Assembly (NCBI RefSeq): GCF_009389715.1
Contig: NW_024067908.1
Coordinates: forward strand, 310,001-374,000
Reading direction: 5' to 3'
Source of the DNA: Phoenix dactylifera
Taxonomy: Eukaryota; Streptophyta; Magnoliopsida; Arecales; Arecaceae
DNA length: 64,000 nt
Shown: positions 1 to 11,784 of the stretch, in pieces
Layout: every line of letters begins with the position of its first letter
How positions within the stretch are numbered: the first letter of the stretch is position 1
Notes under the pieces: generated by a model
What the model was told of the DNA's origin: nothing
Database searches by the model: none
Seen by the model: only the letters and a program-made list of their open reading frames with translations
Position numbers and translations under genes: made by a program

Positions 1-2504
1 ACTCGTTGTTTCTTAGTACTCTACCATCACTCATGAGATTAAATAATTAAGAACAACAAAAAAGTGGCAATACATTTGCAATAACAAAAAAAATCCATGA
101 TCTTTTTTTTTTTTCTTTTGGGGGGCACAGAAATGGTGACAGGGGGCAACAAATCTGCAGCACTTCTCAGATAACTTCTACTTTTATTCATATACCAGCA
201 CAACGTAATTGCAATGAAATGGGCAGGAAGACCAACTTGCAATTAAAATTTTCAGTGTATGCACAATTTTTTTATTGAGACCTCTGCAAATAAATCCTGA
301 ATAATCTAAAATTTGTTAAGTATTTAACAAAGTGATAGATACAAAATTTAAATTTACCTTTTCATTCACAATAACACAAACCTTATTCCTGTTTTACTAA
401 TGGTATTCTACCAATACTTTTTTGGCAACCAGTTTGAACTAATGAACATTTCAGAGGGACAAGTTTGCCTAGGTGCATGAGTTGCGCTAATGCTCAAGTA
501 TGTAGGTTTTCAATAAATTTGGTCATTAAATGCAACTTTATTGGGAAAAAAAATTGTAATACCTCTCATTTCTCACGAGGCTGGTTAGGACCCAATAGCC
601 CAATAACTCTTCTGAAAGAGACTTCTTCAATAAATCTAACAGTTCAACAAATTATCTTCTTCAATTTTTTCCAAAAAAAGAACTAACAATGTCAAGATGT
701 TCTCACAAGTAACAACTTATGACCTCCTTAAGTACAGGCCAGTAATGAATCCAAAATCTGATCTTTAATTTAAACAAGCCTGACCTTGGTCCAATTTCTA
801 AAGAACCCTATACTCGTAATACAGATCAAATCAGTTTTGCAATTAAACAACTTATGACATTATTCATATGAATCCTCAATTTTAAAGGCTCATTATTCAT
901 CTTCTGATGGTAGAATTGAGACTTCAATCCTACTGGAACGGTACTAGCTCAACTGAATAGTCCAGAATCAGAAATGATACATATTTGCGTGCATGCATGT
1001 GTACCAGCTCAGCCTTCTTACTGAGCTGATGATTGGGAATGACCTTCCTCTTCTTGTCATAATATTATTCATATTCACATTATTCCTCTTAGGGAGAAGT
1101 TAATCCAACTAAATGCTTTGGAATCTGTACCCTACAATTCTTTGGTAAAGTAAGTGTCTTCATTATTTCAAAGCATTTGCCTTCAGATTTTCCAATCACT
1201 TCTTTTGCTATCTTTTAAATAAAAAATATGAAAGATTCAATACATGTAGGCTTCATGCTCTAATCTCCCTTCTCTAATATCTAGGCTTTATAAGGATTTT
1301 CTGGTTTCGACTTGAATTTTGTTGTGAAACCCTTGTTTGCATCAACACCTAATTTTTGTTGGTCCTCACTGACAGGCAACATGATGAAATGGTAAACTCA
1401 TATGAGTCTGACCACTTAAAATTCAGAAAATTAACTAAATTAGTCACATGACCGATCCAACCAAAGAGAAAACCCTAAGAAAAAGAAATACCTAAACTAC
1501 TATGAGACCCCTAAACTTAAAATTAACTCCTTTTGGGGTTTCTCCTCATAGAGACACCTCTATAAGACCCTAGCAAGATATCTAGTTCTATTATACCACT
1601 GTTAAGTTACTTGGGGGAAAATAGTTCTTTGTTCTTTCAACTTAATCATTTCTATTTTTCCTTCTTTTCTTTCTTCTGAATACTATCATGAATAGAGCTC
1701 AAAGGAACTGAAACATCTTTTGTGCTTGAACTTTACTTCCTCGATAAGTTGCTTCAATTAGACTGCAATTATTACTAATGTATTACCACAAAGACAAGAA
1801 AATATTCTATACATGCTCATGAAAAGGTCCTTGATTTTTCTTTCTTTTGAAAAAGGAGGCCCTCAAATTGATCTGGGAAGAAATCAAACAGCATTCCAAG
1901 ACCAGCCAAGCCTGAATCAAATGTCCCAGACAAACAAACACAAAGGCAGTATTCAACTCTAAGTTATTCATAATTGTACTCAACCCATTTACACTCCTGC
2001 AACCAAAATTATGTGATGCATAGAGAGAAAAATGCCAATCATGTATCTACTTGGGCATATGCACACTATATTATGTTCTAGTAAACAATTTTTAAGGTCA
2101 TTGTCAAGCAGATGGATTGAAAGCAAGCACTGTACCTCAATAGCACCTTAAAGTCCAGGTCTTAGGCACTATATAGAACTATTTCACTGTTCATGAGGTT
2201 AGAGTAAACTGCATACATGATTTAGACGCCTTCCGCATGAACAATTCGTACAAACTTATTCTTAAAGTAATAATCATAATGTTAGATTGTTAGTTATAAC
2301 AAATTATGATTGTTCTAAGGAAAATATTTGGTCTAAGATAGCAATTAGAATCACCATAGCACATTTTTCCAATTTGGTAGTTCAAAACTAACTGATTAGA
2401 CCATGTAATAATTTCATATCTAACCAAATTCTACATATTCCTTTTGATGGATATGCAAAAAATTAGAAATCGTCCAAATAATAAATATGAATAAGTGGCA
2501 AAAC
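1..2504. other. Non-coding stretch downstream of the last visible WRKY exon
   Basis: AT-rich sequence with no exon I could recognise. I looked on the minus strand for the second half of the C-terminal WRKY domain (Cys-Cys-His-His finger) and did not find it, so this is probably intron of the WRKY gene, with the final exon to the left of the window, or the exon has been lost. Short open frames here have no recognisable protein. Confidence 0.6.
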
Positions 2505-5500
2505 CTGGGATTTGGATTTCCTTTCACAAATTTCCGCCCATACTTCCTCCACCTGTAGCCATCACTTGTTAGGCCCACATCACATGCTGTCTGCAATATA
2601 ACTTTAGTCTCTCTAATAGTTTTGAGTACAGGAGCTAGATCAAGAATGGTGTTTTCAGTGCTTCTGCTTTACAAAGAAGAGAAACTTTTAAGCACAATTG
2701 TAGCATTAGAACTAAAGAATCAAAATACTAATATATCTTAACTACTTGCCTTCTCTTTGGATCTGGTTTATCACCAAGATCTTCTTCAGTCTTCACCGCA
2801 GAATCTCCTTCATGGCCATCTGAACAGGGTAAATGTTGTTCGAGGGTTTCATTACCAGAACTGTGCGGTAGTTTAGATGCAGAAGAAACTGTTGCATTAT
2901 TTTCTGCTCCTGGAAGATCTAATTTTTTATTTACCACAGATGGGGCACTACGTTTTGCCTTTCTCTCTCTAGAGCTTCTAACTCTCAGGGGTGGTTCATG
3001 ATTGTGACAGCCGCTGTAAACTATGTCAGCGACATGGCCATCTTGACAGCATTCGACCTTCTTCTTAACAGAACAGTTAGCATATGCACATCTATAATAG
3101 CTTCTGATATTCTCGCTGTTCTTCACCTGTTTCTGACCATATTTCCGCCAGTTGTAATCATCATCTGAGCTAGTCTTTTCATCGTCAGAGCTTGTCTTTA
3201 CAACAATAGAAGCAGACTGAGGTTTCTGGTGAGATGAAGGTGGCTGCTCCATCTGTGGTGCACAGGCATTGTTCCCTGCTACAGGCAATGGGTCTTGTTG
3301 CAATGGCAACAGAGTAATGTTGGATATTTGAGGTTGTGTTACAGAGTTTCTTAAGAACTCTGATGAGGAAGAGGGATATGCTTTTTGCAATTGCATCAGT
3401 GCCTGAGCCATGACAGATGCCAAGACTGCTTGATGCGTCATTGCAAACTGCCCCTGGAAAAAAGACAAAAATGAAAATATTGCAGTTATGGACATCCCAT
3501 TATACAAAATGCTGACAATTTAAGTATTTCAAACAACAAGAACTAAGGAACACTGTTCAGAGGGAAGTGGCAAACTGGCCCGCTCATCAACTTGACTTGC
3601 CACTACATTGATAACTAACAACATGCAGAATTTCATGAAAGTGACAAACAGGGAATTGAATAGTGACATGAAATACATGGTGATCTGAACCTATGATTAA
3701 AAGTCCATGTTTGTTTACTGAAATCATATGTAGGGTAAATAAAAGAAAAGTATTTACATATTTCCAGGGCATTGGATAGCATTTTACTTTAAATAAGAGG
3801 ATCTACATCAACTATAATTGCTGAATATCAATAAACTTTGATAATACTTCTCAATTTTTGCAACTTACGTTCCGCATGAGCAAATAAATCCTGGGTCCAG
3901 AAAATCTTTCTAAATTCATCCAACCAGGGACTGCAACATTTACATAATTCAATTTTTTTTCTACATAAAACATAATTGGACAAAAAGCACTTGCCAAATA
4001 AAATAATCCAACAAAACAGGAATTATTCAGCCCTACAATCAAAAACCTGAGTTTTACCCAAGAACTTTTTAAAAATCAAGTTAAACAAGTTCCATCAAAC
4101 AAGTTCCTTCAATATCAGCCTATATGAGAAGCCACATTAGTAATAAATAAAAGAGAATATTGAAAGCTAAGCCCTTACTGGAATTTTTCTTATTTGAATA
4201 TTTATTCTTTGAAAAGTATATCATTGATAAGTGCCTCTGCAAAAGTCTAAAAAATTTACAACTAGACCCTTCCCACCATCCTGCTTTCATTTTTTTAACA
4301 TTCTAACCTTAGTTTAGTTAGGCTAAAAGTTAACTTGACTAGTCTGTTAACTATTTCCCCCCCAATATACATAATTTTTCAAATATTTTAAGACAAATAT
4401 TTGAAATTTTGTGCAAATATTTTATATGCATATTTTACTTTCTCACTTGTAAAAAAAAGGAATTAAGCACTTTGAGAACAGTATATATGCAAAAGTCCTC
4501 GAAGGGACCAAATGGTAAGATAATATGGTAAAATCACTTCTTGTTTGGAGGATGTTATCTAATCACATGAATGGTTATGCAATTTTTATATTTTGGAGTG
4601 TATTCATGCAAAAATCTTTTTTCACTTTATCGTGGTCTGAAAATTAGTTAATTGATATTTTTTTATGCTTTACATTTGAATGAAGCTGCGGAAATACATG
4701 AAATTGCAACATAGAAGTTACCTTAAGGCTAGATCCTTCAAGATAGGTATCAAGGGCATGGAAGCAAGGAAGGAGGTCCTCCAAATGAACTAGATAGGGA
4801 TGAGCTGGTCGATGATAGTAAATCAGTAAATCATAAGTTGATTGGAGCTCATTACATTCCTGTTTTCATATTTATAAATTTTTCAGAAAGCTATTTAATC
4901 ATTATTTCCCATATGGTTTATCATCTTATGTATCTATAATTCAATTTCGAAATTATATATGCACATACACCCTCATGTCTAGCAGATGCATGCAAAATCT
5001 ACCTTGACTCATCTGCCCCTCTATTTAAATGCAGCATACCTATGCTGATGGTGGTCAGTCATGTCCATCTCAATTTAAGTACATGAGATGGTGCCTATTG
5101 CTACGTATATGGAGGAAGAATATGATGCTAGATTTGCATAACTAGTCAAAAAACAATGTTTCTCATTGAGAGACATCCAAATACTAGTTCAGCAATATCA
5201 AATTCAGTTTAAGTTAAAAGCTGCTTTAGTACTATAGCTATTCTGGCATGTTATTTGCATGTTTTCAGGAAGACGTATATCTTTCCATGCTAATGATGCA
5301 TAGTGGCAGGCCATCTTTTTGCAGGCACAAACACAACATGCGATGCTCTAATCCTTACTCTGCACATCTCAGAGACTTTCAAATGGTTAGCATGGTCGGA
5401 CATTATTTGGATTTAGTAAGTGTAGCATGCTGTTGCATAATCCGATAGGTCAGAATCCATAACAGATTCAAAGACCTAACAAGCTAATATCTTCTTCCTT

Positions 5501-6271
5501 GTCATTAATGGATAAGATTGCTATGCGACAGACAAACATATTTATCATATAAATAAAATGGAACTGCACGAAGAATCAACAGAACCAGCACAAGCACAAG
5601 CAAGAGAACAAGTCAACAACTGTTTCGAGATGACTCCAGCAAAAAGAAGGGTTCTCGTGCAGCAGTATAACTTATTCTATTGAATGCCGCTTTTGGGGGC
5701 TGAACTTGTCAGCTTTTCTTAGCAGAACTTTCTTGTTCGTTTTGGTCAACTATTTCATATATTAATAATCTCCAATTCCAATAACAAACGCAAATCAGCA
5801 CAAGGTTTCATGCAATTCTTTTTTCTTTTCTTTTTTTTTAAAAAAAAACCAACCAGCTGCCGTTCTAAAATTAGAAAGATAATATCGAGAAAAGGTAAAA
5901 GTTTGAAACTAAAGAATTAGGCAAAAAAAAAAAATGGAAGACTTGGAAGAACAATCGGAGACACAGACCGCGAGCCCCGCGGCGGGGGCGATGTAGCACG
6001 GGATGGTGACAACAGGCACGGTGAGGAACGGGGCGACACCGGCGCTCCCCGGCGCCGCCGATGCCATGGCCCCCGCGAGGAGCTGCGAGAAGGAGCGACG
6101 GTCGCCGGCGCTTCCTCCATCTCCGCCGGGTTGGGAGGAGGAATCGGGTGAGCCGAGGGTTTTGGAATCACCCCCCTCGGCCTCAAGAGGAGGACAAGAA
6201 GAGCTCTCCGGAGACCCCTCTCGATCGGCCTTGTCGTGCTCCGGAACTCCCGAGCCTGGCTCCTCCGCCAT
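2505..6271 (-). CDS. Group I WRKY transcription factor (WRKY3/4-like), 3' end missing from window
   Basis: DNA-binding nuclear regulator of W-box promoters. Exons on the minus strand: about 5965-6271 (ATG at 6271), 3869-3930, 2750-3453 and 2505-2663. The first exon encodes an acidic/Ser-rich start and the [13 protein letters not shown] motif typical of WRKY3/4-like proteins; the third encodes [11 protein letters not shown], then a first WRKY domain with WRKYGQK and a C-X4-C-X22-H-X-H finger, then DPKRR. The fourth encodes a second domain that reads WRKYGRK, not WRKYGQK, and stops at the split Arg codon after GNPNP, the conserved R-type WRKY intron position (donor AG|GT at 2504). The 62-bp second exon has good splice sites (tgcag, GTAAGT) and fits the phase, but the exon 1 donor near 5965 is weak. 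The C-terminal zinc finger is not in the window. Confidence 0.83.
2664..2749 (-). other. Probable GC-AG intron in the WRKY gene
   Basis: The exon encoding DPKRR ends AAGAGAAG and is followed by GCAAGT, a classic GC-type donor; the next exon begins after an AG at 2665-2664. Only this pairing keeps the frame (AG plus A gives Arg). The nearby GT (CAA|GTAGTT) would run into a TGA with the available acceptors. Confidence 0.7.
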
Positions 6272-9200
6272 GGGAGCTCCCCGAAGCCTCCGGGGAAAGG
6301 GAGCCGGTTTCCGATTCTCCGGCGACTCGGAGCCCCGAAGCGAAGCGGGATGAGTTCAAGAATATAGAGTGGGTTTCGTGCGTTTGAGAAGAGGGTTGGA
6401 GAAGAGAGAGAGAGAGAGAAGGCGAGGGGGGCAGGGCATGTGATCTTTGGACTGGTGTTGACCAGGTGGATTTGGGGGGCCGGGGATATAATAGGGGCTT
6501 TGACGGCGGTTTGTTTTCCGTTGGTGGGAGAGGAGACTTTAGAGGGGATAAAGGTGGCGGTTGCGCCTTGGGGGGTTGACGGATTTGGTGATGGCAGGGA
6601 CGGCCGTTTGTCTTCTGGGTTTGACCTCCGTATAGTACACAGGGACCCGTTTTCAAATCGTCTCGGCGTTTCTGTCCTCCTGCTTTGTTTTGGCGTAAGA
6701 GCGGGGATGACCATGAGATTTTGAAAACGCCAAAATTATCACGAATTAAATCCTTAACGACCTCCCCCTTCGCATATATCCATTTGGAGAAGCGTACCGA
6801 ACTCAGATTGTGGTCAAACCCAATTAACTATTGTAATTCACGACGCCTTAATATTACGGTTGAAAAGAATTAATATAAGAGACAAAGATCACATTGCAAC
6901 ACCTTCAGAATTCGAGCACCCAAGTAATCATCTTTAAGGGTGAGGGAAGGGTGCTTGGATGGAGGGCCACCCTACAGGCAGAACACTTGGATGCTACTGG
7001 GGAAGAGTTGTTAGTTTAGCATTATTCAATTTAACTTTGGTTATGCTTCGGTACAAAAGAAAAAAAAAATTATAGCATGCGCTGTATGCACCAGCATGGC
7101 TTTGCACGCCCTAATAGCCGATTGCTGTAGGCCGATCACCGAGATAAGTACGGGATGAATGGAACTCATATTAATGCATCTCGGTGATTGGTGGCATGCA
7201 CCAACGTGGTAGTGCATGCAATAATTTCAATGTAAGACCATGATGAGCTCATATAGGTTATTATGCACAATAGTGTTATTCATACCATCATTCACGCTTG
7301 ATCACTTTTGCTTTGCTCCAATGCTCGTCCTTTGAGGGTGTTTGGAAAACATTGATTTAATACAAAGTGGTATAAGCGCATAGGAGCACAGTGGCACTAA
7401 TACATCAAAAGGTAAACAAGCATATATGAATAGCAATTCTCGTTATTAATATTCAAAAGGGCAGATTTGTCTAAAAAGACGTACAAATGGTTGGACATAA
7501 TTCTTTCAAGTCCAAGCCACGCTTATCATTATGGAAATGTGGTAATTTGCGGTATCTTCAAGTGAAACATTCACTTTTGTTCACAGTTCATGTTACACAA
7601 GCCTGTCTAATCAATAAATTATAGAGAAAGGCATTAATCCAACAAGAACATTATCAGTTCTGGCATGTTCTAATGTACAAAACCATCGTATTATTGCACC
7701 ATCTGATACTCTGGCAAGAGATCCTGAGGTATTTTTCACAGATAAACTGTGACGTTTGATGCTCGCCTAGTAGCTTGGCCTCAAGTCTGAAAAGTTTAGC
7801 AAGGTTTCATGCATGCAGTTCAATCTCAAAGCAGGATGCAAAAAAAAAAAAAAAAAAAAAAAAGAAGAAGAAGGCCTGCAAGTAGAGCCTAGCTTTTGCA
7901 TCCAAGAGATCTTCCTTGCAGTAGCTTCTGAGAAAGCAAGCAACAAGACAAAAAAAAAAAGCTCGAGTAAAGATGATTATTTTCCTTAAGGAAAAAAAGA
8001 TCTTTTTAGAACTAACTTATTGAACTATCATGTTAAAATTTCACATATCCTTTTTTTGGAATTTAGTCCCACTTCCCTCTCTTGGTTACTAAACATAGCA
8101 ACTCTGATTCAATATTGTCAGCTGAAAAAGAAAAAAGAAAAAAGAGAGATCGACCCAACATCGAAGAATTAATGGAAGAAATCTTTTAATGCTGTGGAAG
8201 CCATAGGATTATATCAGCTCATCTCAAATGAAAAGTTTATTTTATGAGATACAAAACAGACCACATCAACTTTAGCCCTAACAAACTAAAGTGGCTCTTC
8301 TTAGTCACTGCATTATAGATCACTTCACAAGATGAGCCCAAAAATCTTTCCTTTTATGCATAGGAGCAATAAACACATCATCCTCAGACTTGGCTCATTG
8401 CGGTGACCATTTTGCGAACATATTAGCCTCTGGCATTCAAATAGGGTTAAGATCTTTATGTTGTTGGTAGATACCAAATAACAGATGATCATGCTGGATC
8501 TATTATTCTTCTTTCTTTTTTTTAATAAAGTTGCATTGGCTGTTGCACAAAGACATATAGAGATAATTGTTATTCAGATGAGATTAACATACCATGGCAT
8601 ACATACTCAAGAGGCAGACATTCGATCACCTGGCTTTCTGTAATCAAGTTTTCTCTAATAGGGGTTCACGCAAAAATAAACTACACTTAAACTCATACAT
8701 ACCTGAGACTACTGACACATTAACGAAATAGAACATGATATTGAATTTAAAAGGATTTGACGGTATAATTGAAGGGATAGCTAACTGAAGGGATAGATTG
8801 AGATTGCACTTTCAACCACAAGATATGCGAGAGCAGTTATCAAAATAAAATCCTAGCACGCATAAGATAAGCTAAAACAGAGGCCCCAAAGCATGTATAA
8901 CTTATGAAAATCGAACACAGTTTCAGTGAAGCAAAACAGACAAAATATAAAAAACTTATTTCTGTCATCTAGCATCCATCAAATGCAGATTGAGAGCTTG
9001 AATACTAAAACTTGTACATAGAATACCAGACAATAAATTACCATGTTTTCCTATCGACCAAGTAATACTGTTTTGTCACAGTTATTTAAGAGAGAATGCA
9101 TGTCTAAGAGCATCACTAAGCGGGGATGAAAAGTAAAGAAATAGTCATGAAATAGAATAAAAACAACTTACTTTTCTCAAACTTGGACAGGAACTGCTTG

Positions 9201-9667
9201 GAAGCATGTGTATAGAAGCATGATATGCAATGGGATACGATCCAGAAAATATATATTTGTCAAAAATGCTCTTAAATGCCAGAGTAATTTTTCTGAATAG
9301 ATCAAAGGACATGGAAAATCTGAAGTCATCTTGGTAAAAATAGTACAAGCAGATTGTTTTTGTAGCTTCAAAAAGAGAACCATACCCTAAGGTCATATAT
9401 GACCGAGATGAGTGTATAAAACTGGTAATTATGCTAAAAATCTTGTTGCTCGAAAGCTATGTAAATAAGCAATGCACCCGTGCCAGAGATCCAGCAACAG
9501 TGAACCAGCAAGTAGTCATCCCGTATCTGCATGCTTGTATGTTCTTCCCTTGCAGGTCTACTTCATGCCATCGGTATCATCGAAGCTTCCGATTTCCCGG
9601 TTTAAGCAAAATCTTGCAAGCCAACCATTGTTTCCATTGTAAATGAATGTATTTTTACTCAATGAGC
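6272..9667. other. WRKY upstream region and intergenic DNA
   Basis: Bases 6272-6700 are GC-rich with a GA run (6403-6420) and are the likely 5' UTR and promoter of the WRKY gene on the minus strand. From 6900 to 9667 I see AT-rich sequence, an A-run at about 7839-7863 and a small foldback at 7070-7224, but no gene. Confidence 0.5.
7070..7224. repeat. Small foldback, MITE-like
   Basis: The ends are inverted copies: TTATAGCATGCGCT at 7070 and the complement of TTATTGCATGCACT ending at 7224. An inner stem, ATCACCGAGAT against ATCTCGGTGAT, lies at about 7135-7146 and 7178-7188. About 155 bp, no coding capacity. No clear target site duplication, so the transposon class is not assigned. Confidence 0.45.
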
Positions 9668-10344
9668 TCAGATGTGCAAGCTCCTTCCAGATGGATGGGA
9701 ATCTGGTTTAGTAACTGTTCCATTCGGATGCAATATATTAATAGAGTCATCTTCCTCACTGCTTTCCCACAACACCCAACTGCCTTTGAAAGAGTAAAGA
9801 TCCTTTCTTTTGCTCCACTTCCAAGTACTCCAAGTAGAGAAGTAAAGATGCACCAACCGGAACCCATGACATCAAAGCCCAACCATTCCAAGTGAATGTT
9901 TTCCGAGATTACCCTCTTCGAAGAAGCAGCCTCCCCATTGCCCAGTCTTTTAGGTCATAGATGTTAGATAGGCATTTATATATCAACCGTGCACCAAGTT
10001 TAACAGGTATCGAGCTGATTAAAAACCATTGTAGCTCAGCAGCTGCAAAAGGAATGCCAAGCAACATGATAGCTAATCCAGAGTGCTGCAGGGAAACATG
10101 CAGCTGGAACCATTCGCCCCTTTTCACATGCTTTAAGTACCTTGCAGCCAGTATTCCGCTGGGAAAAAGGATACCACAAGCAACAAGCATCATGAACCCA
10201 TGAACAGCTAAAACTGAGGGCAAACCCTGCTCAGCCTCTGCTGATCCTTGCATCGGCAGAACAGGGACAGGGACAGGCCTTCCATTCATAATTGAATGCA
10301 CGGCCCTCTCGCTAAATTGGTTTTCTGACCACTGGGAACCCATT
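9668..10344 (-). pseudogene. DOMON/cytochrome b561 pseudogene, cytochrome b561 part and C-terminal tail
   Basis: The frame from 10343 reads a typical start of a plant DOMON-linked cytochrome b561: VHGFMMLVACGILFPSGILA, ARYLKHVKRGEWFQLH, SGLAIMLLGIPFAAAEL. These helices carry conserved heme-ligand His residues of a transmembrane ascorbate-type oxidoreductase. After VKLG the normal third and fourth helices with the remaining His residues are absent. The tail then resumes in other frames: NGWALMSW...LYLEYLEVEQKK (about 9795-9885) and, after a one-base shift, GSWVLWESSEEDDSINIL to a TGA at 9668. The loss of a helix pair and the frameshift argue for a dead gene. The order matches the C-terminus of proteins such as Arabidopsis At5g54830. 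Confidence 0.8.
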
Positions 10345-10932
10345 GCCCAAATAACCTTTAAAGGAGTGGTCGGTTCAATTATATTCTTACACTCTATCCT
10401 CCGAGCACATGAAGGTGCTGAAGGACGAGGAAACTAGAAGGTAATGAAGCCGTATTCTGTTCTGCATCGGGCAAAGTAAGCTTTGGAGAAGTTGGATGCA
10501 CACTGTATGTATTCATCCCTGTCCATCTACTCAGGTACACGCTCGCTCGACATTGCCAACCATTTTCTATCAAACCCAGAGTAGCACAGCTATTGATCAT
10601 TTCACTACCGAATCCAACAATTCCAAGGAAGCCGCTTCGCTTCTTTTTTCACCCTATTTTTTAACCTATAAAGGGACTGGTGCTAAAACTTGGATGGGCG
10701 AATCCCTGTCAGGCAAGGTCAGGGGTTGTATCACGAATCCACCGTTGGGCAGCGGAGCTTCTTTCTTGTTGACGTAGAGAACCACTGAAGGGTTGACGAG
10801 GGTTCGGGGAGCGCAGAGCTGGTCCCGAAGCCACGACCAATGGTGTCTACCTAACGGCAATGATGTCCTGATCCTCCTTTGTCATAAACTTCCATAAGCC
10901 CGAGGCAGTGGTTGACCTCCTCAGATGGATAT
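10345..10932 (-). pseudogene. DOMON/cytochrome b561 pseudogene, middle part
   Basis: Continues upstream of the cytochrome b561 part. Readable pieces, N to C in several frames: PSEEVNHCLG (about 10893-10922), DQDII and TPLVVASGPAL (10790-10865), NPSVVLYVNKKEAPLPNGGF (10720-10780), KRSGFLGIVGFGSEM (10590-10640), GMNTYSVHPTSPKLT (10475-10525), then PSCARRIECKNIIEPTTPLK and VIWAMG joining the next part. The order matches At5g54830-like proteins, but about 120 residues are missing near 10650-10700 and there are several frameshifts and in-frame stops. The segment ends at base 10932, where a solo LTR begins. Confidence 0.75.
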
Positions 10933-10938
10933 TGTTAA

Positions 10939-11192
10939 GGGGAAAAATATCGCCATACTTCGGTGAGCAGAACCCCCCGAGCGGGGGTCGACCGAGCAGA
11001 CCCCCCCGAGCGGGGGTCGACCGAGCAGATCCGAGTGTTAAGGAGAAAAGCAGATCCGAGTGTTAAGGAGAAAAATATCGCCATACTTCGGTGAGCAGAA
11101 CCCCCCGAGCGGGGGTCGACCGAGCAGACCCCCCCGAGCGGGGGTCGACCGAGCAGACCCCCCTTCGGACGGAGGTCGACCGAGCAGACCCC
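10939..11192. repeat. Tandem GGGGGTCGACCGAGCAGA repeats within the solo LTR
   Basis: Units of about 28 bp (cccccgag-cgggggtcgaccgagcaga) occur in two clusters (10970-11028 and 11099-11190). A larger block starting GGAGAAAAATATCGCCATAC is itself duplicated (10940 and 11070; period about 131 bp). Each unit carries a short palindrome around GTCGAC. Confidence 0.85.
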
Positions 11193-11508
11193 CTTTGATG
11201 GCTTGAGATTATCTTCTCTCCAGACAGTTGAAAGGTTACGTCTTATGTTTGGCAGCAATTAATGCGTATGGGCTGTGCAGACACCTGATTCACTCAACAA
11301 TTAAAGTGTATGGCCTCCATCACCTACGGACATCGAGCCTCTTACGGCAAATACGCATGCCTACAAATGATGGCATGACTCCTCGACGGCTTAAGACTTT
11401 GGCCTGATTTCGTACAATGATAGCATTGACTTACATGATCGAGCATTAATGACCAATTGTACAAACAGACAATCTGCTCTGTCACACCACAGGTAACCCG
11501 GTCCTCCC

Positions 11509-11517
11509 TATAAAAGG
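11509..11517 (+). promoter_or_regulatory. TATA box of the solo LTR
   Basis: TATAAAAGG lies about 270 bp before the LTR end and is followed by a CT-rich stretch, the usual U3/R arrangement of a plant LTR promoter. Confidence 0.6.
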
Positions 11518-11784
11518 GGAATTTCTCCACTCAAACGGGGGGGCTTTTTGGGTCTCTATCTCTCTCTCTCTCTCTCTCCTGCTCTATCTCCATCTTCTTC
11601 ATCATATCGACGTCTTGCTGACTTAAGCATCGGAGGGCCGGTGCCGGACGGCCCGGCCACCGGCTTCTTGCAGGTCCCCAGGAGGACGCTGCCCGCCAAC
11701 GAGCTGCCACCCACCACTTAGACAGCGGAGCCTCCCTCTTCCGGCTGACGGTCGCCCCCGGGTCCAATTTCCAGCAACAGATAT

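Larger units (their letters stand above)
10933..11779 (+). mobile_element. Solo LTR of an LTR retrotransposon, TSD GATAT
   Basis: An 847-bp block begins TGTTAAGG and ends CCAGCAACA, so the termini are TGTT/AACA. It is flanked by the 5-bp direct repeat GATAT (10928-10932 and 11780-11784). It holds a TATA box (11509-11517), a CT-rich leader (about 11555-11580) and internal tandem repeats, as expected of an LTR promoter. No internal retrotransposon domain accompanies it, so it is a solo LTR left by LTR-LTR recombination. Left flank is the DOMON pseudogene, right flank a LINE tail, so it sits at or within a few bases of their junction. Confidence 0.88.

Noticed and set aside
1270..1400. Minus-strand open stretch ending in TAG that could be a last WRKY exon
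   Set aside because: Its translation has no WRKY finger residues, so I could not link it to the gene.
5917..6714. Long open frames on both strands over the WRKY first exon (265, 157, 116 and 108 codons)
   Set aside because: GC-rich shadow frames of the WRKY exon; only the frame starting at 6271 has a family motif.
9431..9895. Plus-strand frames of 71 and 82 codons
   Set aside because: The second is antisense to the pseudogene tail (EEDDSI); the first has no motif.
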